Made by a program: the position numbers and the translations under genes. 64,000 nt of DNA from Streptomyces sp. MA5143a (GTDB lineage Bacteria; Actinomycetota; Actinomycetes; Streptomycetales; Streptomycetaceae): positions 124,001 to 188,000 of the forward strand of contig NZ_OLMK01000068.1 of the NCBI RefSeq assembly GCF_900290235.1, in the 5' to 3' direction. The first letter of the stretch is position 1, and every line of letters starts with the position of its first letter. Of this stretch, positions 60,647-64,000 are shown piece after piece. The notes beneath the pieces were generated by a model. It saw only the letters and a program-made list of their open reading frames with translations. It had not been told where the DNA came from and made no database searches.

Positions 60647-61827
60647 CCGACGCAGCCGAACTGAGGCGCCGCACCGCCGAGTTGCTGGCCGCGCACCCGC
60701 CCGCCACCACCGACCGGCTGGACTTCCTGCGCGCCCGCTTCGACGCCGGGCTCGCCTGGGTGCACTACCCGGAGGGCCTCGGCGGCCTCGGCGCCCCCCG
60801 CTCCCTCCAGGCCGTCGTGGACGCGGACCTGGCGGCGGAGGGCGCCCCCGACAACGACCCGCGGCGGATCGGCATCGGCCTCGGCATGGCCGCGCCGACG
60901 ATCCTCGCCTACGGCACCGAGGAGCAGAAGCAGCGCTTCCTGCGGCCCCTGTGGACCGGCGAGGAGGTCTGGTGCCAGCTGTTCAGCGAGCCCGGAGCCG
61001 GCTCCGACCTCGCCGCGCTCGGCACCCGCGCCGTCCGTGAGGACGGGGGGGACTGGGTGGTCAACGGGCAGAAGGTGTGGACGTCCAGCGCCCATGTCGC
61101 CCGCTGGGCCATCCTCATCGCCCGCACCGACCCGGACGTGCCCAAGCACCGGGGCATCACCTACTTCCTCTGCGACATGACCGACCCCGGCATCGAGGTC
61201 CGGCCGCTGCGCCAGATCACCGGCGAGGCCGAGTTCAACGAGGTCTTCATCACCGACGTCCGCATCCCCGACTCCCGCCGCCTCGGCGACGTCGGCGACG
61301 GCTGGAAGGTCGCCCAGACCACCCTCAACAACGAACGCGTCGCCATCGGCGGTATGCGGCTGCCCCGCGAGGGCGGCATGATCGGCCCCGTCTCCAGGAC
61401 ATGGCGCGAACGGCCCGAGCTGCGCACCCACGACCTCCACCAGCGGCTGCTCAAGCTCTGGGTCGAGGCCGAGGCCGCCCGCCTCACCGCGGAACGGCTG
61501 CGCCAGCAGCTCGTCGCCGGACAGCCCGGCCCCGAGGGCGCCGGCATGAAGCTCGCCTTCGCCCGCCTCAACCAGGAGATCAGCGGCCTGGAGGTCGAAC
61601 TCCGCGGCGAGGAGGGCCTGCTGTACGACGACTGGACCATGCGCCGCCCCGAGCTGGTCGACTTCGTCGGCCGCGACGCCGGCTACCGCTACCTCCGCTC
61701 CAAGGGCAACAGCATCGAGGGCGGGACCACCGAGGTCCTGCTGAACATCGTCGCCGAACGCGTCCTGGGCCTGCCCCCGGAGCCGCGCACCGACAAGGAC
61801 GTCGCCTGGAAGGACCTCGCCCGATGA
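60643..61827 (+). CDS. Acyl-CoA dehydrogenase, first subunit of a pair
   Basis: A 394-residue dehydrogenase. Blocks include LFSEPGAGSDLAALGTRAVR, VNGQKVWTSSAHVARWAIL and EIRGNSIEGGTTEVLLNIVA-like end (SIEGGTTEVLLN). It overlaps the quinone reductase gene and the second dehydrogenase by 4 bases each. Tight pairs of unlike dehydrogenases often form alpha2-beta2 heterotetramers, as in the mycobacterial steroid/side-chain FadE pairs. Substrate class unknown, perhaps branched or cyclic acyl-CoA. Confidence 0.9.
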   Translation: MTDAAELRRRTAELLAAHPPATTDRLDFLRARFDAGLAWVHYPEGLGGLGAPRSLQAVVDADLAAEGAPDNDPRRIGIGLGMAAPTILAYGTEEQKQRFLRPLWTGEEVWCQLFSEPGAGSDLAALGTRAVREDGGDWVVNGQKVWTSSAHVARWAILIARTDPDVPKHRGITYFLCDMTDPGIEVRPLRQITGEAEFNEVFITDVRIPDSRRLGDVGDGWKVAQTTLNNERVAIGGMRLPREGGMIGPVSRTWRERPELRTHDLHQRLLKLWVEAEAARLTAERLRQQLVAGQPGPEGAGMKLAFARLNQEISGLEVELRGEEGLLYDDWTMRRPELVDFVGRDAGYRYLRSKGNSIEGGTTEVLLNIVAERVLGLPPEPRTDKDVAWKDLAR

Positions 61828-62900
61828 CCGACCTGCTGTACTCGGAGGAGGAAGAGGCCCTCCGCGCAGCCGTCCGCGACCTGCTCGCCGACCACTGCGA
61901 CGCGGCCGGAGTCATCGCCCGCGTGGAGACGGACGCCCCGCACGACCTGGCGGCCTGGAAGGCGCTCGCCGAGGGCATGGGTCTCGCCGGACTCCTCGTG
62001 CCCGAGGACCGGGGCGGCCAGGGCGCCACCCACCGCGAGGCCGCCGTCGTCCTGGAGGAACTGGGGCGCGCCGTCGCCCCCCTGCCGTACCTCACGAGCG
62101 CCGTCGTCGCCACCGAGGCCCTGCTGGCCTGCGCCGCCGACGACCTGCTCGCCGAGCTGGCCTCCGGCCGCAGGATCGGCGCCCTCGCGGTCGCGCTGAA
62201 CGTCCCCGCCGGCGGCGCCTACAAGGTCGTACGGTTCGAGGGCGGCGCCCTGCACGGCGAGCTGACCGGCATCGCGGACGCGGCCGTCGCCGACGTGCTG
62301 CTCGTGCCCGCCGACGACGGCGGCCTGTACGCGGTCGACGCCTCCGCCGCGACCGTCACCCCGCAGCCGTCCCTGGACCTGACCCGGCCCCTGGCGACGG
62401 TCGCGCTCGACGGGGCGCCCGGCCGCCTCCTCGGCGACGCCGAACCCGCCGTACGCCGGGCCCTGCGCGCCGGGGCCGGGCTGCTCGCCTCCGAGCAACT
62501 CGGGCTCGCCGACTGGACGCTGACCGAGACGGTCCGCTACCTCAAGGAACGCAAGCAGTTCAACCGGCCCGTCGGCGGCTTCCAGGCGCTCAAGCACCGG
62601 CTGGCGCAGCTGTGGCTGGAGGTCGTCAACCTGCGGGCGGCCGCCCGCAACGCGGCCGACACGCTCGCCACCGGCGGCGACGACATCGACGTGGCGGTGG
62701 CCGTCGCCCAGGCGTTCGCCGCGCCCGTGGCCGTCCACGCGGCCGAGGAGGCGCTGCAACTCCACGGCGGCATCGGCATGACCTGGGAGCACCCGGTCCA
62801 CCTGTACCTCAAGCGGGCCAAGGCCGACGCGATCGCGTACGGCACCGCGGGGGCCCACCGGGAGGCACTGGCCGAACTGGTCGACCTGCGCGCACCCTGA
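61824..62900 (+). CDS. Acyl-CoA dehydrogenase, second subunit of a pair
   Basis: A 358-residue shorter and more divergent dehydrogenase. Conserved parts are GLAGLLVPEDRGGQGA, ERKQFNRPVGGFQALKHRLA and QLHGGIGMTWEHPVHLYLKR. The central FAD-binding block is weaker than in its partner, as usual for one half of a heteromeric enzyme, where FAD sites lie between the subunits. It starts four bases within the end of the previous gene. Expected to work as a complex with it. Confidence 0.88.
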   Translation: MTDLLYSEEEEALRAAVRDLLADHCDAAGVIARVETDAPHDLAAWKALAEGMGLAGLLVPEDRGGQGATHREAAVVLEELGRAVAPLPYLTSAVVATEALLACAADDLLAELASGRRIGALAVALNVPAGGAYKVVRFEGGALHGELTGIADAAVADVLLVPADDGGLYAVDASAATVTPQPSLDLTRPLATVALDGAPGRLLGDAEPAVRRALRAGAGLLASEQLGLADWTLTETVRYLKERKQFNRPVGGFQALKHRLAQLWLEVVNLRAAARNAADTLATGGDDIDVAVAVAQAFAAPVAVHAAEEALQLHGGIGMTWEHPVHLYLKRAKADAIAYGTAGAHREALAELVDLRAP

Positions 62901-63088
62901 GCGGCCGTCAGCCACCGTCAGCCGCCGTCAGCCATCGACGGACGGCGCCACGGCAGCACGCGGCGGCGTGCGGCGGCGTGCGGAGAGCCCGTCCCACCTG
63001 GGGCGGCTTTTCCGCGCGCCCCGCGCGGACGGGGTGAACACACGACGGCGGTCCGGCCAACTCCTGTCCCGTACATGCTCTTCGCGCG

Positions 63089-63121
63089 GTACGGGACCCC
63101 ATACTCGCTGGGGTCCCGTAC
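63089..63121 (+). promoter_or_regulatory. Perfect hairpin just upstream of the phosphodiesterase-like gene
   Basis: GTACGGGACCCC (63089-63100) pairs perfectly with GGGGTCCCGTAC (63110-63121) across a 9-base loop. It ends 20 bases before the ATG, right next to the ribosome-binding site, so it may be a terminator of the upstream operon, an attenuator or a translational switch. Confidence 0.7.
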
Positions 63122-63141
63122 GCCACCAGGGGAGGCAGAGC

Positions 63142-64000
63142 ATGGCCCTCACCACCCGCCGCAGAGCCCTCACCACCCTCGGCGCCGCACTCGCCGGCCC
63201 GCTCGCCCTGCCCGCCGCCGAGGCCCTCGCGGCGCAGGAGCGCGGGCAGGGCCCCCGACCGCTGTGGCGGGCCCACGCGCACAACGACTACGAGCACCCC
63301 CGCCCCCTCCTCGACGCCCTCGACCACCGCTTCGGCAGCGTCGAGGCCGACATCTTCCTCGTCGACGGCCAACTCCTCGTCGCCCACGACCCCGAGGACC
63401 TCGACCCGACCCGCACCCTGGAATCCCTCTACCTGGCGCCGCTCGCCGCCCGCGTCCGCGCCCACCACGGCTCCGTGTACCGGGGACACCGCGGGCCGCT
63501 GCAACTCCTCGTCGACATCAAGACCGAGGGCGCCGCGACCTATCTCGAACTCCACCGGCAACTGCGGCGCCACCGGCCCCTGTTCACGACGTACGCCCAC
63601 GGCCGGGTGCGCCCCGGACCGGTGACGGCCGTGATCTCCGGGGACCGGGCCGCCCGCGTCCCCATGGAGGCACAGACCGTGCGGCACGCCTTCTACGACG
63701 GGCGGCTCGCCGACCTGGTGAGCGCGACACCCGCGCCCGCCTCCCTCATCCCGCTGATCTCCGACAACTGGTCGCTGAACTTCACCTGGCGCGGCGCCGG
63801 CCCGTTCCCGGACGCCGAGCGGGCCAAGCTGCGCGCCATCGTCTCCACGGCGCACGGGCGCGGACAGCGGGTCCGGTTCTGGGCCACGCCCGACGTCGCG
63901 GGTCCGGACCGGGACGCGGTCTGGGGTGAACTCCTCGTCGCGGGCGTGGACCACCTCAACACCGACGACCTCGCGGGCCTCGAAGCCTTCCTCGACGCCC
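63142..64000 (+). CDS. Tat-exported PI-PLC/glycerophosphodiesterase-like protein (partial)
   Basis: The gene is cut by the right edge; 286 residues are visible. A twin-arginine signal (TTRRRALTTLGAALAGPL) ends near residue 31. The mature part starts RAHAHNDYEHPRPLLDALD, then SVEADIFLVDGQLLVAHDPE, the GDPD/PLC-like TIM-barrel pattern with catalytic His in HAHND and VAHDP. Likely cleaves phosphodiester bonds in glycerophospholipids outside the cell. The ATG at 63142 has GGGGAGG upstream. Only the C-terminus is missing. Confidence 0.87.
   Translation, partial: MALTTRRRALTTLGAALAGPLALPAAEALAAQERGQGPRPLWRAHAHNDYEHPRPLLDALDHRFGSVEADIFLVDGQLLVAHDPEDLDPTRTLESLYLAPLAARVRAHHGSVYRGHRGPLQLLVDIKTEGAATYLELHRQLRRHRPLFTTYAHGRVRPGPVTAVISGDRAARVPMEAQTVRHAFYDGRLADLVSATPAPASLIPLISDNWSLNFTWRGAGPFPDAERAKLRAIVSTAHGRGQRVRFWATPDVAGPDRDAVWGELLVAGVDHLNTDDLAGLEAFLDA

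Noticed and set aside
1-64000. Mobile element or genomic island
   Set aside because: No integrase, transposase, att site or tRNA was found and base use is uniform; the window reads as core chromosome.

Overview
The window is a high-GC actinobacterial chromosome segment, almost certainly Streptomyces. Evidence: extreme G/C at third codon positions, twin-arginine and secreted esterase/peptidase genes, a WhiJ-type XRE/DUF397/anti-sigma-like ATPase cluster, rare TTA codons confined to two genes, a c-di-AMP riboswitch in front of an NlpC/P60 hydrolase, LAL-like LuxR and Ser/Thr kinase genes, and the gene set bio - ure - tap - rocD - pfkA - ligase. As I recall, the order resembles the core region of the S. 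coelicolor chromosome around the bio, ure and pfkA3 genes. I see no transposase, integrase, tRNA, rRNA or CRISPR; the window reads as ordinary core chromosome with small accessory modules.

Layout. 0-9 kb: a CNNM/CorC-type membrane protein (cut by the left edge), a GNAT acetyltransferase, a decayed nitrate-transporter remnant, an F420-type LLM oxidoreductase with a TTA codon, an ABC exporter pair, a small RHH/Fic-like toxin-antitoxin pair, a methyltransferase and a secreted lipase. 9-16 kb: a large LuxR regulator, then the biotin genes bioB-bioA-bioD divergent from bioF. 16-24 kb: the WhiJ-like module, a DUF6328 membrane protein, the riboswitch-controlled NlpC/P60 enzyme, a solitary clpP with a small partner, a Tat-exported protein, an orphan antitoxin, and a TetR/membrane-protein pair with twin operators.

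24-31 kb: urease ureA-B-C-F-G-D with a probable GlnR site upstream, then tripeptidyl aminopeptidase tap. 31-41 kb: an epimerase, an acyltransferase, an SDR, the arginine/ornithine module lrp-ddaH-rocD, and a LytTR/LytS two-component system around a DUF485 protein and an acetate/pyruvate-type symporter. 41-50 kb: an operon of a PASTA lipoprotein, a Ser/Thr kinase and a tiny membrane protein; ctaG; ATP-dependent pfkA; the peptidoglycan-amidating murT-gatD pair; and peptide deformylase. 50-64 kb: TetR/acyl-CoA dehydrogenase, P450/TenA-like, SSADH, Nudix plus ATP-dependent DNA ligase, a thioredoxin-reductase-like flavoprotein divergent from an XRE-cupin regulator, a quinone reductase/acyl-CoA dehydrogenase operon, and a Tat-exported phosphodiesterase-like protein cut by the right edge.

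The strongest points for follow-up are the Cys/His-rich repeat tail on biotin synthase, the bldA-type TTA codon in the WhiJ-like regulator, the kinase whose likely PASTA sensor is a separate lipoprotein, the tandemly repeated start region before the symporter, and several operators embedded in promoters. All family assignments are from reading motifs; no database search was run.
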